Below are positions 1 through 8,031 of a DNA stretch of 17,012 nt, one piece after another. The stretch is from JAAYCI01 sp964370165 (GTDB lineage: Bacteria; Bacillota; Clostridia; Oscillospirales; Ruminococcaceae). The DNA lies in the NCBI GenBank assembly GCA_964370165.1, contig CAYJIG010000042.1, positions 1 to 17,012 of the forward strand, given 5' to 3'. Position 1 is the stretch's first letter; each line of letters begins with the position of its first letter. The notes beneath the pieces were generated by a model that ran no database searches, was not told the DNA's origin, and was given only the letters and a program-made list of their open reading frames with translations. The translations under genes and the position numbers were made by a program.

Positions 1-651
1 TATTTTATCCAAGGTGTGCAGTACACCTTGTTGCTTTCTGTTGGTGCCGTTTTGTTGGCCGTGATACCGGCGCTTTTACTGGCACTGATGCGCCTCAGCA
101 AAAGCCGCATCATACGTAGCCTTGCCGGAATATACATTGCCATATTCCGCTCCACTCCACTTTTGGTGCAGCTGGCCATTATCTATCTCGGCGTGTTTTA
201 TTTTATCCGAATTCCCACTGTAATCATTTTTGGGTTTGTGGATATATCGCGTTTCATTCCCGGTATAGTGGCGCTGGCGCTGAACAGCGCGGCGTATGTT
301 GCAGAAATTATGCGTGCGGGTATTTTGGCGGTGGACGCCGGCCAAACAGAAGCCGCGCGCAGCCTTGGACTGTCTTCGTTTAAGACTATGCAGCTGGTGG
401 TGCTTCCGCAAGCTATCAAAAACATATTGCCCGCACTTGCCAACGAGATGATCACCATGGTGAAAGAGTCTTCTATCTGTTCCACTTACGGCATGGCCGA
501 GCTGATGTGGGCCGCACGAACGGTATCGGGCAGTACATTTATATCGGTGGGTCCGCTGGTATTGATTGCCATGATTTATTTCTGTATCAATTTCCCGGCC
601 GGTAAAGCTATTGAGGCCATCGAAAGGAGGATGCGTCGTGGCGACAAATGA
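1..651 (+). CDS. Polar amino-acid ABC transporter permease (5' end outside window)
   Basis: Inner-membrane subunit of an amino-acid uptake ABC transporter of the His/Glu/Gln type. The reading frame is open back to base 1 (YFIQG precedes the first possible GTG at 16), so the real start lies just upstream. The visible 216 residues are nearly the full length of the family (about 215-230). Several hydrophobic segments are visible. The cytoplasmic EAA loop that docks on the ATPase is clear: EAARSLGLSSFKTMQ...LPQAIKNILPAL, encoded at about 349-441. The stop at 649-651 overlaps the start of the ATPase gene by 14 bases, so the two are probably translationally coupled. The solute-binding protein is not in the window and is presumably upstream. 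Substrate cannot be told from the permease alone; GlnP, ArtQ and cystine (TcyB-like) permeases look alike. Confidence 0.93.
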   Translation, partial: YFIQGVQYTLLLSVGAVLLAVIPALLLALMRLSKSRIIRSLAGIYIAIFRSTPLLVQLAIIYLGVFYFIRIPTVIIFGFVDISRFIPGIVALALNSAAYVAEIMRAGILAVDAGQTEAARSLGLSSFKTMQLVVLPQAIKNILPALANEMITMVKESSICSTYGMAELMWAARTVSGSTFISVGPLVLIAMIYFCINFPAGKAIEAIERRMRRGDK

Positions 652-1384
652 GCACTTGATTCAAGTATGCAATGTTTCAAAGCATTATAACAAAGGTGCT
701 GTAGTGGCACTGGATAACTGCTCTACCCACATCGACAAAGGTGAAGTGGTTTCCATCATCGGGCCGTCAGGTTCCGGAAAAAGTACTCTTCTTCGCTGTT
801 TGAACCTTCTTGAAGTGCCCGACGGTGGTCACATCCTTTTCGACGGTATTGATATTTTAGACAAAAACGTTAATATCGACATGCACAGACGTAATATGGG
901 TATGGTGTTCCAGCATTTTAATTTATTTCCGCATATGAATGTGCTTCAGAACATCACCCTTGCACCAATAAAGCTGGGCCTGAAGACCAAAGAAGAAGCG
1001 GTTGCAAAAGCCGAGGAACTGCTACAGCGCATCAGTCTTTCTGATAAGGCGCTTGAATATCCTGCCATGCTTTCCGGTGGCCAAAAGCAGCGTATTGCCA
1101 TCATCAGAGCACTGGCCATGGAGCCACGTGTGATGCTGTTTGACGAGCCTACATCGGCGCTTGATCCAGAAATGGTAGGCGAGGTGCTTGATCTTATGAA
1201 AGCACTTGCCAAAGAAGGCATGACAATGGCTGTTGTCACCCATGAAATGGGCTTCGCACGTGAGGTAGCCCACAGGGTAGTGTTTATGGACGAGGGTAAA
1301 ATCTTGGAAGAAAACACACCGCATGATCTTTTTGAAAACCCCACACAACAACGCACCAAAGACTTTTTAGCAAAACTAATTTAA
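638..1384 (+). CDS. Polar amino-acid ABC transporter ATP-binding protein (GlnQ type)
   Basis: Cytoplasmic ATPase that powers the permease encoded just upstream. The GTG at 638 is chosen as start because AAGGAGG at 624-630 lies 7 bases before it; a longer in-frame TTG start at 611 has no such site. The resulting protein is 248 residues, typical for this family. Walker A GPSGSGKST is at residues 42-50, the Q-loop glutamine at about 92, the ABC signature LSGGQ at 145-149, Walker B MLFDEP at 166-171 and the switch histidine at 202 (VVTHEMGFA). The THEMGFA stretch and the short C-terminus are typical of the amino-acid group (GlnQ/HisP). A terminator follows directly, so this is the last gene of its operon. 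The amino acid transported is unknown. Confidence 0.96.
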   Translation: MATNEHLIQVCNVSKHYNKGAVVALDNCSTHIDKGEVVSIIGPSGSGKSTLLRCLNLLEVPDGGHILFDGIDILDKNVNIDMHRRNMGMVFQHFNLFPHMNVLQNITLAPIKLGLKTKEEAVAKAEELLQRISLSDKALEYPAMLSGGQKQRIAIIRALAMEPRVMLFDEPTSALDPEMVGEVLDLMKALAKEGMTMAVVTHEMGFAREVAHRVVFMDEGKILEENTPHDLFENPTQQRTKDFLAKLI

Positions 1385-1389
1385 TATAC

Positions 1390-1447
1390 AAAAAGCTCAC
1401 CCCTAGATGACTGATTTTTTCATCACAGTCACCCGGGGGTGTTTTTT
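1390..1447. terminator. Bidirectional intrinsic terminator between convergent genes
   Basis: Arms at 1398-1413 and 1426-1441 pair with a few G-U or mismatched positions. On the plus strand a T run follows (1442-1447); on the minus strand the five A residues at 1390-1394 give a T run. It can therefore end both the amino-acid transporter operon and the isomerase/kinase operon coming from the other side. Confidence 0.85.
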
Positions 1448-1468
1448 ATTTTGTGTTGTATTTACAGG

Positions 1469-2929
1469 CTATATTTTCACCGATGTAATAGCCCCATAAA
1501 GTTGCTTGAACTTTTCATATCCTGTTTGGTATTTTTTTACCGCTTCAGGGTTTGGGTAGATGGTATCTGTCACCTTCACAATAGCCTTTGCACATTCTTC
1601 TGTATCTGAATATGCACCGCACCCAACAGCGGCAAGCATGGCCGCGCCAAGCCCCGGGCCTTCCTCCGCGGCAATGGTCTCAACAGGCAGATTCATGATA
1701 TCGGCTACCATCTGGCGCCAAACCGGGCTTTTTGCTCCACCACCGCAGATTTTGGTTTTTTCCACGTTTATACCCAGCTCGCGTGCTATTTCTATGCTAT
1801 CACGAACAGCATATGTGACACCTTCCAAAATCGCTTGCGTCATTTCTCCTCTGCTTGTTTTCATCGATAGCCCAAAAAATGCACCGCGCACATCGGGGTT
1901 ATTATGAGGGGTTCTCTCTCCCATCAAATATGGCGCAAAAAGCACTTCGTTTTCACCCGGTGAGGTGAACTCGGTTTGCAAAGACGCAAAGTCTTTTGTG
2001 CCTAAAATTTCTTCACTCCACCATTTATTGCATGAAGCGGCGCTTAAAATACATCCCATTAAATGATATCCATCATTAACATGTGCAAAAGAATGTAACG
2101 CATGAATTTTGGGTAAAACAAAGTTTTTACTTGCTATAAACACCGTGCCCGATGTCCCCAGCGAAATATTACAGCTGCCGTCCGCAACGGTGCCTGTGCC
2201 CACGGCTGCGGCGGCGTTGTCTCCGGCACCTGCCATCACCTTCACGTCTTTCGATAGGCATAGGCTATCTGCCACCGAAGGAAGCAGTGTTCCCGTGCAT
2301 TCACTTGATGTAAATAGTTTCGGCATCTGGCTTTCATTCACGCCGCAAATTTCCAGCATTTCTTTTGACCAAATACGATTTTTTACGTCCAGTAGCAACA
2401 TGCCGGATGCATCTGAATAGTCACAGCTGTGTACTCCTGTCATCTTATATGCCAAATAATCTTTTGGAAGCATTATTTTACATATACGCTCAAAGTTTTG
2501 CGGCTCATGCTTTTGAACCCATAAAAGCTTTGGTGCAGTAAATCCGGCAAACGCAATATTTGCGGTGTATTCGGCCAGTTTTTCTTCGCCTATCTTTTCA
2601 TTTAGGTATCTTGTTTCCTCGCCTGTTCTGCCGTCGTTCCACAAAATAGCGGGACGAATCACATTATCGTCTTTATCCAGTATCACCAGGCCATGCATCT
2701 GCCCGCCAAAACTGATACCGGCAACAGCTTTCTTATCTATCCCCGATACCAGCTCGCTCATGCCGTCTACAGTAGCTTTCCACCATTCTTGTGGCGCTTG
2801 CTCTGACCAGCCTGCTTTCGGCATCATCAACGGGTATTCGCGACTTACTGTGTTTTCAATCACACCATCTTCACGCATCAAAACCATTTTCAGCGCCGAC
2901 GTACCTAAATCAATCCCAATATAGTACAT
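1469..2929 (-). CDS. xylB: Xylulokinase-like FGGY carbohydrate kinase
   Basis: Cytoplasmic ATP-dependent sugar kinase of the FGGY family, 486 residues as expected. The N-terminal phosphate-binding segment IGIDLGTSALK is at residues 4-14. GISFGGQMHG (71-80) is characteristic of xylulokinases. GAGDN (234-238) carries the likely catalytic aspartate D237, in the place of D233 of E. coli XylB. A glycine-rich segment near the C-terminus (GGGAKSPVWRQMVADIM) is the family's ATP-binding region. The start is set by AGGAGG (complement of 2935-2940), 5 bases before the ATG. It lies 51 bases downstream of the isomerase gene and is almost surely cotranscribed with it. D-xylulose is the default substrate, but FGGY kinases beside FucI/AraA-like isomerases can act on ribulose or fuculose, so the substrate is an inference. 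Confidence 0.88.
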   Translation of the reverse strand: MYYIGIDLGTSALKMVLMREDGVIENTVSREYPLMMPKAGWSEQAPQEWWKATVDGMSELVSGIDKKAVAGISFGGQMHGLVILDKDDNVIRPAILWNDGRTGEETRYLNEKIGEEKLAEYTANIAFAGFTAPKLLWVQKHEPQNFERICKIMLPKDYLAYKMTGVHSCDYSDASGMLLLDVKNRIWSKEMLEICGVNESQMPKLFTSSECTGTLLPSVADSLCLSKDVKVMAGAGDNAAAAVGTGTVADGSCNISLGTSGTVFIASKNFVLPKIHALHSFAHVNDGYHLMGCILSAASCNKWWSEEILGTKDFASLQTEFTSPGENEVLFAPYLMGERTPHNNPDVRGAFFGLSMKTSRGEMTQAILEGVTYAVRDSIEIARELGINVEKTKICGGGAKSPVWRQMVADIMNLPVETIAAEEGPGLGAAMLAAVGCGAYSDTEECAKAIVKVTDTIYPNPEAVKKYQTGYEKFKQLYGAITSVKI

Positions 2930-2980
2930 CCCAACCTCCTATGAAAACAACTTTAAAATCTCATGAATACTAATGTAATT

Positions 2981-4453
2981 TTACACAAATGGATTTTCTG
3001 TGGGATACGGCAAACTTCTTGGTTGATTATAAGAAATGTCCGCAATGCCAAGATAACGGAATATATCAAAAATGGATTTTCCGTGCTTACCATACGCTAC
3101 AGCCGCATGATGTGGATATTGCTTTTCAATCAGCACATGACGATAAAAACGCTCCATCTCCGGTATAGCAATTATACCAATCGCGCCAAAGCTCTCTGTC
3201 GGCACATCCAAAATAGCTCCCTGTGCAACGTATGCTTTTAATGTAGTATCCGCGCTTGTTTGCAACCTATAAACCGTAACGTCGCCTGCCTTCAGGTCAC
3301 CTTCCAGTGTGCCGCGTGAAATGTTTGGCTCGCCGTCAGGCTCCAGCGCACGTTTCATGATGCGTTGATAGCTCATTTTAGGATCTTTCAATAGGGAAGA
3401 ACAAGTGTTTCCGCAATGGAAACCCATAAATGTCTCGCCAATTCTAAGGTCATATTTACCGGAAATGGATTTGTCAAAGATATATGCCGGAACAGAATTG
3501 TTTATATCAAGTAGTGTCACCGGCGAGTTTGACACGCATTGGCCGATATACTCCGACAACGCTCCATATATATCCACTTCACATGAAATAGGTATCCCAC
3601 GACCTGTCATGCGAGAATTTATATAACACGGCACAAACCCAAACTCTGTTTGGAACGCCGGCCAGCACTTATTCGCAAACGCAACATATTCAGAAATACC
3701 CTTGTGGTTTTCCATCCAATCTACAAGTGTAAGCTCATACTGTGCAAGTTTTGGTAAAATTCCGGCAAATGGATTGTCTTCACCCAGCTCTTTTTCCATA
3801 TCCGCTTGGATTTCCGCAATTCTGGGATCACCACTATGGCTGTTATACGCCGCAAGCAAATCAAGCTCGCTGTTTTCCTCCACTGCCACACCTAGGTCAT
3901 ACAAAGCTTTTATCGGCCCGTTACATGCCAAAAAGTCGTTTGGACGCGGCCCAAACGTGATTATTTTTAGGCCTTTCATGCCTAATATCGCTCTTGCGAT
4001 TGGCACAAACTCATCCAGCTTTGCCGAAATTTCTTCGGCTGTTCCCACAGGAACGGCGGGAATGTGGGCTGTTTTCTTACGCAAGCCTAAGTTATAGCTG
4101 CAGTTTAGCATACCACAATATGCATCGCCACGACCGTCTATTAAATCGCCGTCACCCTCAGCTGCGGCCACGTACATAATCGGTCCGCAAAATAAATCGG
4201 CTATTAGTGTTTCGGGTGTCTCGGGCCCAAAATTCCCAAGGTATACCACCAATGCATTCACGCCGTTTTGCTTCACATCCTCAACGGCTTTTTTTGCGTC
4301 AATCTCTGTTTCCACTATGATAGGACATTCGTAAAGCTCACTGCCATAAATACCGCAAATGGCCTTGCGGCGACGTTCCGTCAGGCTGGCCGGAAAACAA
4401 TCCCTCGACACACCTATTATTCCAAGTTTTACAGTTGGCATATTTTGCAACAT
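2981..4453 (-). CDS. L-fucose/L-arabinose isomerase family protein
   Basis: Predicted cytoplasmic, metal-dependent aldose-ketose isomerase of the FucI/AraA fold, 490 residues. That is nearer AraA in length (about 500) than E. coli FucI (about 590). Supporting motifs are an N-terminal Rossmann-like segment (KLGIIGVSRDCFP), GNFGPETPETL (73-83), SCEVDIYGALSEYI (290-303), LLDINNS (314-320) and a His pair at 448-449. Candidate metal ligands E292 and D316 are 24 residues apart, the same spacing as Glu337 and Asp361 of E. coli FucI as I recall it; one of the two histidines would match FucI His528. The start at 4453 is preceded by GGGGG at 4461-4465 (complement). First gene of a two-gene operon with the downstream kinase. 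Likely substrates are L-fucose, D-arabinose or L-arabinose; the sequence does not decide. Confidence 0.85.
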   Translation of the reverse strand: MLQNMPTVKLGIIGVSRDCFPASLTERRRKAICGIYGSELYECPIIVETEIDAKKAVEDVKQNGVNALVVYLGNFGPETPETLIADLFCGPIMYVAAAEGDGDLIDGRGDAYCGMLNCSYNLGLRKKTAHIPAVPVGTAEEISAKLDEFVPIARAILGMKGLKIITFGPRPNDFLACNGPIKALYDLGVAVEENSELDLLAAYNSHSGDPRIAEIQADMEKELGEDNPFAGILPKLAQYELTLVDWMENHKGISEYVAFANKCWPAFQTEFGFVPCYINSRMTGRGIPISCEVDIYGALSEYIGQCVSNSPVTLLDINNSVPAYIFDKSISGKYDLRIGETFMGFHCGNTCSSLLKDPKMSYQRIMKRALEPDGEPNISRGTLEGDLKAGDVTVYRLQTSADTTLKAYVAQGAILDVPTESFGAIGIIAIPEMERFYRHVLIEKQYPHHAAVAYGKHGKSIFDIFRYLGIADISYNQPRSLPYPTENPFV

Positions 4454-4510
4454 TTTTATTCCCCCATCATTATTTTATTGTTAATTTAGACTTAAATTGT
4501 TCAATATTTG

Positions 4511-4544
4511 TTTATATATTAAGCTAGTTTGCCCATCAAGTCAA
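4511..4544 (-). promoter_or_regulatory. Sigma-A-like promoter candidate for the isomerase/kinase operon
   Basis: Read on the minus strand, overlapping -35 candidates TTGACT (4539-4544) and TTGATG (4534-4539) precede an AT-rich -10 region. TTGATG with TATAAA (4511-4516) has a 17-base spacer. The leader would be about 50 bases. Assigned by eye. Confidence 0.5.
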
Positions 4545-4745
4545 GCGAAATATATCTCTGTATCCATAGTTAAGAGTATCTTTTATCCAGCGCAAAATCA
4601 CTCGCAGAGCCACAAAATGCACGCTTATTATATGTAAAGCATAATGTATATATACTAGTATAGATATACATATATATGTATTATAGCATATATTCTATGC
4701 TATCCCCAAGCCACTGCTCCGCTTTGAAGTAACAGCACTTTTGCA
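4545..4745. other. Intergenic stretch with three consecutive AT-rich palindromes
   Basis: No convincing gene is seen between the isomerase promoter and the next terminator. Three palindromes follow one another: a perfect 12-base one at 4651-4662 (TATACTAGTATA), a perfect 14-base one at 4667-4680 (TACATATATATGTA), and an inverted repeat at 4683-4690/4696-4703 (ATAGCATA, 5-base loop, TATGCTAT). Their role is unknown. Confidence 0.6.
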
Positions 4746-4746
4746 A

Positions 4747-4797
4747 ACAAAAAAGCTGTGCAAAATGATAGGCTAAGATAATCATTTCGCACAGCTT
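4747..4797 (-). terminator. Intrinsic terminator of the GNAT gene
   Basis: Perfect 9-bp arms at 4753-4761 and 4789-4797 (AAGCTGTGC / GCACAGCTT), extended inward by seven further pairs. On the minus strand the stem is followed by a T run (complement of the A run ending at 4754). It lies 21 bases past the stop of the acetyltransferase gene. Confidence 0.9.
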
Positions 4798-4818
4798 AAT
4801 TTAATAATATTACGTACT

Positions 4819-5457
4819 TTAATCTTCAGATACTGTCGATCGAATAAATGTGTAGAAAAACTCTTGAGATGGCATATACTCTTTTTTGCGTGGCTCGAAA
4901 GTACTGTCAAAATCTTCTAATTTACTTTCGTCAATATGCTGCGCTTCACTGCCATAGAATTTCCATTTTTTACCTGAAAGAACATTTGGTACTAACTCTT
5001 TCACAAGTAAGCCTGTAGGTATTGTGTCATCTTCAAAGCTCATATTATATCTTAATGCGTTTTTGAAGCCATAACAAAAATAATTGTGCGGCGAGCCTAA
5101 AATCACAACTGTGTCGTACCCAAGCGCTATTGCTTTTTCAAAGGAATGTTCCAAGATTTTTCTGCCGTACCCTTTGCGTTGAAATTTGGGACTGACACTA
5201 ATTGGGCCAAAAGATAAAATTTGTTTTTCTACTCCATTTTCGTCTACAAGTTTTGTTTTCACATACATTATATTCGCCACAATTTCGCCATCATCCTCTA
5301 ATACAAAAGCGAGGTCCGGCAAAAAATCTTCATGATTTCTCATTTGATTCACAACATAATGCTCGCTGCATCCCGGAACTTGCACGTTCCAAAAAGCATC
5401 TCTTGTCAATTCTTCAACTATTCTATAATCCTTTTTTTCTTCATTACGTATAATCAT
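4819..5457 (-). CDS. GNAT family N-acetyltransferase (YhbS-like)
   Basis: Predicted cytoplasmic acetyl-CoA-dependent N-acetyltransferase, 212 residues. The N-terminal half has the GNAT beginning (IRNEEKKDYRIVEELTRDAF). The acetyl-CoA pyrophosphate-binding motif A is ISVSPKFQRKGYGRKILEHS, with Q93-R-K-G96-Y-G98 matching Q/R-x-x-G-x-G. The following segment (ALGYDTVVILGSPHNYFCYGFK) resembles the YhbS-type GNAT group. GGAGAG (complement of 5463-5468) lies 5 bases before the ATG. It is monocistronic, with its own promoter (5534-5562) and terminator (4747-4797). The acceptor, whether small molecule, peptide or ribosomal protein, cannot be inferred from neighbours. Confidence 0.9.
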   Translation of the reverse strand: MIIRNEEKKDYRIVEELTRDAFWNVQVPGCSEHYVVNQMRNHEDFLPDLAFVLEDDGEIVANIMYVKTKLVDENGVEKQILSFGPISVSPKFQRKGYGRKILEHSFEKAIALGYDTVVILGSPHNYFCYGFKNALRYNMSFEDDTIPTGLLVKELVPNVLSGKKWKFYGSEAQHIDESKLEDFDSTFEPRKKEYMPSQEFFYTFIRSTVSED

Positions 5458-5533
5458 TATATCTCTCCATTTATAATATAGTTGTTGCTAAGCTATATTT
5501 TTTTATGAATTTTATAAAAGTACTGCGAAAACA

Positions 5534-5562
5534 ATTATACCATCAGTTATATCGCCGTTCAA
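5534..5562 (-). promoter_or_regulatory. Sigma-A promoter of the GNAT gene
   Basis: On the minus strand, TTGAAC (5557-5562) and a perfect TATAAT (5534-5539) are separated by exactly 17 bases. The transcript would start near 5527, leaving a leader of about 70 bases. Confidence 0.75.
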
Positions 5563-5588
5563 GCAAGAAGATACATCTACTTGCCAAC

Positions 5589-5617
5589 AAAAAACAGGCT
5601 GCCTTAACAGCAACCTG
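5589..5617 (-). terminator. Intrinsic terminator of the C-S lyase/galM unit
   Basis: Arms 5595-5602 and 5610-5617. In the minus-strand RNA they form an 8-bp stem (CAGGUUGC with GCAGCCUG, one G-U pair) followed by six U residues. It lies about 40 bases past the galM stop. Confidence 0.85.
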
Positions 5618-5655
5618 AAAAACTTATGGCTAATATACTTATTCGAAACTTGTTT

Positions 5656-6684
5656 TTAATCTTTTACAGAAAAGCAAAATGCTGTCTTATGTGCATACAC
5701 ATCACCCGGCTGTAGTATGGACGACGGAAAATGCGGGTGATTGACAGCATTTGGATAATGCTGTGTCTCAAAGCAGATACCCTCGTGCATGCCATAGCAA
5801 ACACCACCTTTTCCACCTGTAGTGTTTAAGAATCCAGCTGTGTACACTTGCAAGCCCGGCATGCTTGTATACACCTCTAAGCAGATTCCGCTTTTTTCGC
5901 TATATAGGCTGGCAATTGGTTTATTTTCTTTTTCTAAAATCACAAAGTTGTGGTCAATACCTTTTGTTATTTGCAGGTCTGCATGCGCCAGCAGTGGCCC
6001 GAGTTTTTTTGCTTTTCGCAAATCTAAGGGCGTGCCTTCCACTGTGGGAATTTCGCCTGTGGTGATGTTTTCTGCGTCAATTTTGGTATAGCTGTCGGCA
6101 CACACAGACACATAGTGCTCGTTTATTTTACCGCTGTCATGACCACAAAGATTGAAATAGCTGTGATTAGTCAAGCTTATCGGCGTTGCCATGTCTGTTT
6201 CAGCCACATAGCTTAGCTCCAGGCAGCCCGGCGCCGAAAACCGATACGATACCGACGCCTTTACCGTGCCGGGATATCCTTCTTCTCCATGTGGTGAGTT
6301 AATGGAAAATGTGGCTGTTTCGTCTTTAATATCCACATCCCAAACTCTTCTGCCAAACCCTAAAAATCCACCGTGATGATGGTTTGGAGGATCATTTTTT
6401 GGAAGTGTCCACACTTTATCATGCAAGGAAAACTGTGCGTTTTTTATACGTCCTGCACACCGTCCTACAATGACTCCAAAAAAGGGATCATTTTGCTTAT
6501 AGCTTTCTATATCCTCATATCCCAAGCACACATCAAGTAGCTTACCGGCTTTGTCCGGCACTGAAAGCGTATATATCAGCGCACCAAATGAAAGCAGCTC
6601 TACTTGCGAGCCATGCCCATCACACAATGTGACCAAGTGAATGTCTTTGCCTTCTATCTGTCCTACACATTTACTGTTTGCCAT
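5656..6684 (-). CDS. galM: Aldose 1-epimerase (mutarotase)
   Basis: Interconverts alpha and beta anomers of aldoses so that downstream enzymes receive the right form; cytoplasmic. The start is the ATG at 6684, because GGAGGG (complement of 6691-6696) lies 6 bases upstream. The longer in-frame TTG start at 6705 would place that site inside the coding region. The protein is 342 residues, normal for the family. NDPPNHHHGGFLGFGRRVW (98-116) carries the conserved N-x-x-x-HGG region. NHSYFNL (173-179) contains the catalytic histidine H174, and GICFETQHYPNAVN contains the catalytic glutamate E306. It lies 72 bases downstream of the C-S lyase gene with no terminator between, so cotranscription is likely. 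A working link to the isomerase/kinase pair is plausible but inferred. Confidence 0.96.
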   Translation of the reverse strand: MANSKCVGQIEGKDIHLVTLCDGHGSQVELLSFGALIYTLSVPDKAGKLLDVCLGYEDIESYKQNDPFFGVIVGRCAGRIKNAQFSLHDKVWTLPKNDPPNHHHGGFLGFGRRVWDVDIKDETATFSINSPHGEEGYPGTVKASVSYRFSAPGCLELSYVAETDMATPISLTNHSYFNLCGHDSGKINEHYVSVCADSYTKIDAENITTGEIPTVEGTPLDLRKAKKLGPLLAHADLQITKGIDHNFVILEKENKPIASLYSEKSGICLEVYTSMPGLQVYTAGFLNTTGGKGGVCYGMHEGICFETQHYPNAVNHPHFPSSILQPGDVYAHKTAFCFSVKD

Positions 6685-6756
6685 ATAAATCCCTCCGGTA
6701 AACAAAATCTATAAAGTTTATGCAAAACGTTTATATATAAGACACACCCAAAATAA

Positions 6757-7923
6757 TTACAGCCTCAGACGTGATATACGGTTTAACACTTCTACAACCA
6801 CATGATGCGGACAAGCTAAATTCATACGGATAAAGCCCTCGCCACAATCACCAAACATGCTGCCACCTTCTAAGATAACATGTGCTTCATCGGCAATCTT
6901 TTTGACTAGTTCCTTTTCTGCAATTCCGCATGCATTAAAATCAAGCCACGCAAGATAAGTGCCATCGGGTATATTGAATTTCACATTGGGAATATGCTCT
7001 TTTAAGAACTTATCTATGTAAGCAAAGTTTTCATCAAGCACTGCTTTAAGCTCTTCCAGCCACTCTTCAGATTCGTTATATCCTGCTATGGTTGATTCAA
7101 GAGTAAACGGCGACATTGTGACTTTTCCGGTGTACTCGTTTATCTTGTTGCGCAAATTTTCGTTTTTAATGATTAAATTCGTGCCGTGAGTGCCTGCAAG
7201 ATTAAATGTTTTATTAACCGCTGTCGCCACAACAGTGTTTTCAATATTTTTAAGACTGATTGCCGATGTAACTGTTTTACCTACTCTAATCAAATCAGAA
7301 TGTACTTCATCTGAAAACACAACAACATCATGTTTGTTTGCAATATCTATCAGCCTTTGAACTTCCTCTTTAGGCCAAATATTTCCTGTAGGATTGTGAG
7401 GATTACACAGTATAAACAGCTTTGCGGTTTTGCAGCGCTCCTCAAAATCTGTAAAATCGATGCTATAGTTGTTGTTTTCGTCTTTAAGCAGTTGATTGTT
7501 AGAAATTATTCTTTTTGCTTGTGTTATTTCTCTTGAAAACGGGTAATACACAGGAGACTGGATAATAACCTCGTCACCGATATTAGTATATGCACCAATC
7601 ACATTTTTTATTGCCATGACTGTGCCGTTACTATATACAATCCAATCTTTTTCAATCTCGGCATGATATCTTCTTTTATACCAGCTTATAATACTTTGAT
7701 AATATTCATCTGTAATGCCTGTATAGCCGAATATCAGCTTATCAATTCTCTCTTTTAGCTTGTCTATAATATGCGGTGAACAAGCAAAATCCATGTCTGC
7801 TATCCACATGGATATAGTATCGTCATAATAATTCAGGCCTAAAAAGTTTTGGACCGTATCTCTGTTTGTTTTAGTTGAGCCTGTGTTTTCTCTGCTCACA
7901 TCACTCGTAAAATCGTACTTCAT
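6757..7923 (-). CDS. MalY/PatB-type PLP aminotransferase (cystathionine beta-lyase)
   Basis: Fold-type I pyridoxal-phosphate enzyme of the MalY/PatB group. Known members cleave C-S bonds of cystathionine or cysteine conjugates, releasing a thiol, pyruvate and ammonia. The protein is 388 residues, as expected. WIADMDF (40-46) is the N-terminal hallmark of the group. NPHNPTG (174-180) and SDEVHSDL (204-211) are the class I/II aminotransferase cofactor-site motifs. The Schiff-base lysine is K238 in TAVNKTFNLAG. AAGGAG (complement of 7931-7936) lies 7 bases before the ATG. It is the first gene of a probable operon with galM, an odd metabolic partner. E. coli MalY also regulates the maltose system, so a sugar-linked role is possible but not shown. 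A plain aminotransferase activity is the main alternative. Confidence 0.9.
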   Translation of the reverse strand: MKYDFTSDVSRENTGSTKTNRDTVQNFLGLNYYDDTISMWIADMDFACSPHIIDKLKERIDKLIFGYTGITDEYYQSIISWYKRRYHAEIEKDWIVYSNGTVMAIKNVIGAYTNIGDEVIIQSPVYYPFSREITQAKRIISNNQLLKDENNNYSIDFTDFEERCKTAKLFILCNPHNPTGNIWPKEEVQRLIDIANKHDVVVFSDEVHSDLIRVGKTVTSAISLKNIENTVVATAVNKTFNLAGTHGTNLIIKNENLRNKINEYTGKVTMSPFTLESTIAGYNESEEWLEELKAVLDENFAYIDKFLKEHIPNVKFNIPDGTYLAWLDFNACGIAEKELVKKIADEAHVILEGGSMFGDCGEGFIRMNLACPHHVVVEVLNRISRLRL

Positions 7924-7953
7924 TTCATTTCTCCTTAAATATCAAATCATAAC

Positions 7954-8015
7954 AACAGAAAATATCTACCCGGCAATGTTTTATATGTCATCTTTTGCCT
8001 GCAGATATCTCTGTT
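7954..8015 (-). ncRNA. Structured 5' leader of the C-S lyase mRNA (candidate)
   Basis: Minus-strand RNA can fold through a long inverted repeat: AACAGAGATATCT (complement of 8003-8015) with AGATATTTTCTGTT (complement of 7954-7967), two 6-bp helices with a small internal bulge. Inside it, GGCA (7996-7999 complement) pairs with TGCC (7972-7975 complement). The structure begins within a few bases of the predicted transcript start (about 8019) and ends before the ribosome binding site. It matches no riboswitch class I can name. Confidence 0.4.
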
Positions 8016-8025
8016 ATACTTTTAC

Positions 8026-8031
8026 ATTATA
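8026..8031 (-). promoter_or_regulatory. -10 box of the C-S lyase/galM unit
   Basis: Perfect TATAAT on the minus strand. No good -35 hexamer is seen at 17 bases (TTTTAT). The leader would be about 95 bases. Confidence 0.55.

Noticed and set aside
946..1359. Long open frame on the minus strand opposite the amino-acid transporter ATPase gene
   Set aside because: It lies wholly within a strongly conserved gene on the other strand, and its translation shows no family motifs.
6684..6705. galM start at the TTG 6705
   Set aside because: The only ribosome binding site (GGAGGG) lies inside that extension, 6 bases before the ATG at 6684.
6705..6756. Catabolite-repression (cre) site in the gap before galM (AAACGTTT core)
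   Set aside because: The half-sites flanking the CG core do not fit the cre consensus on either strand.
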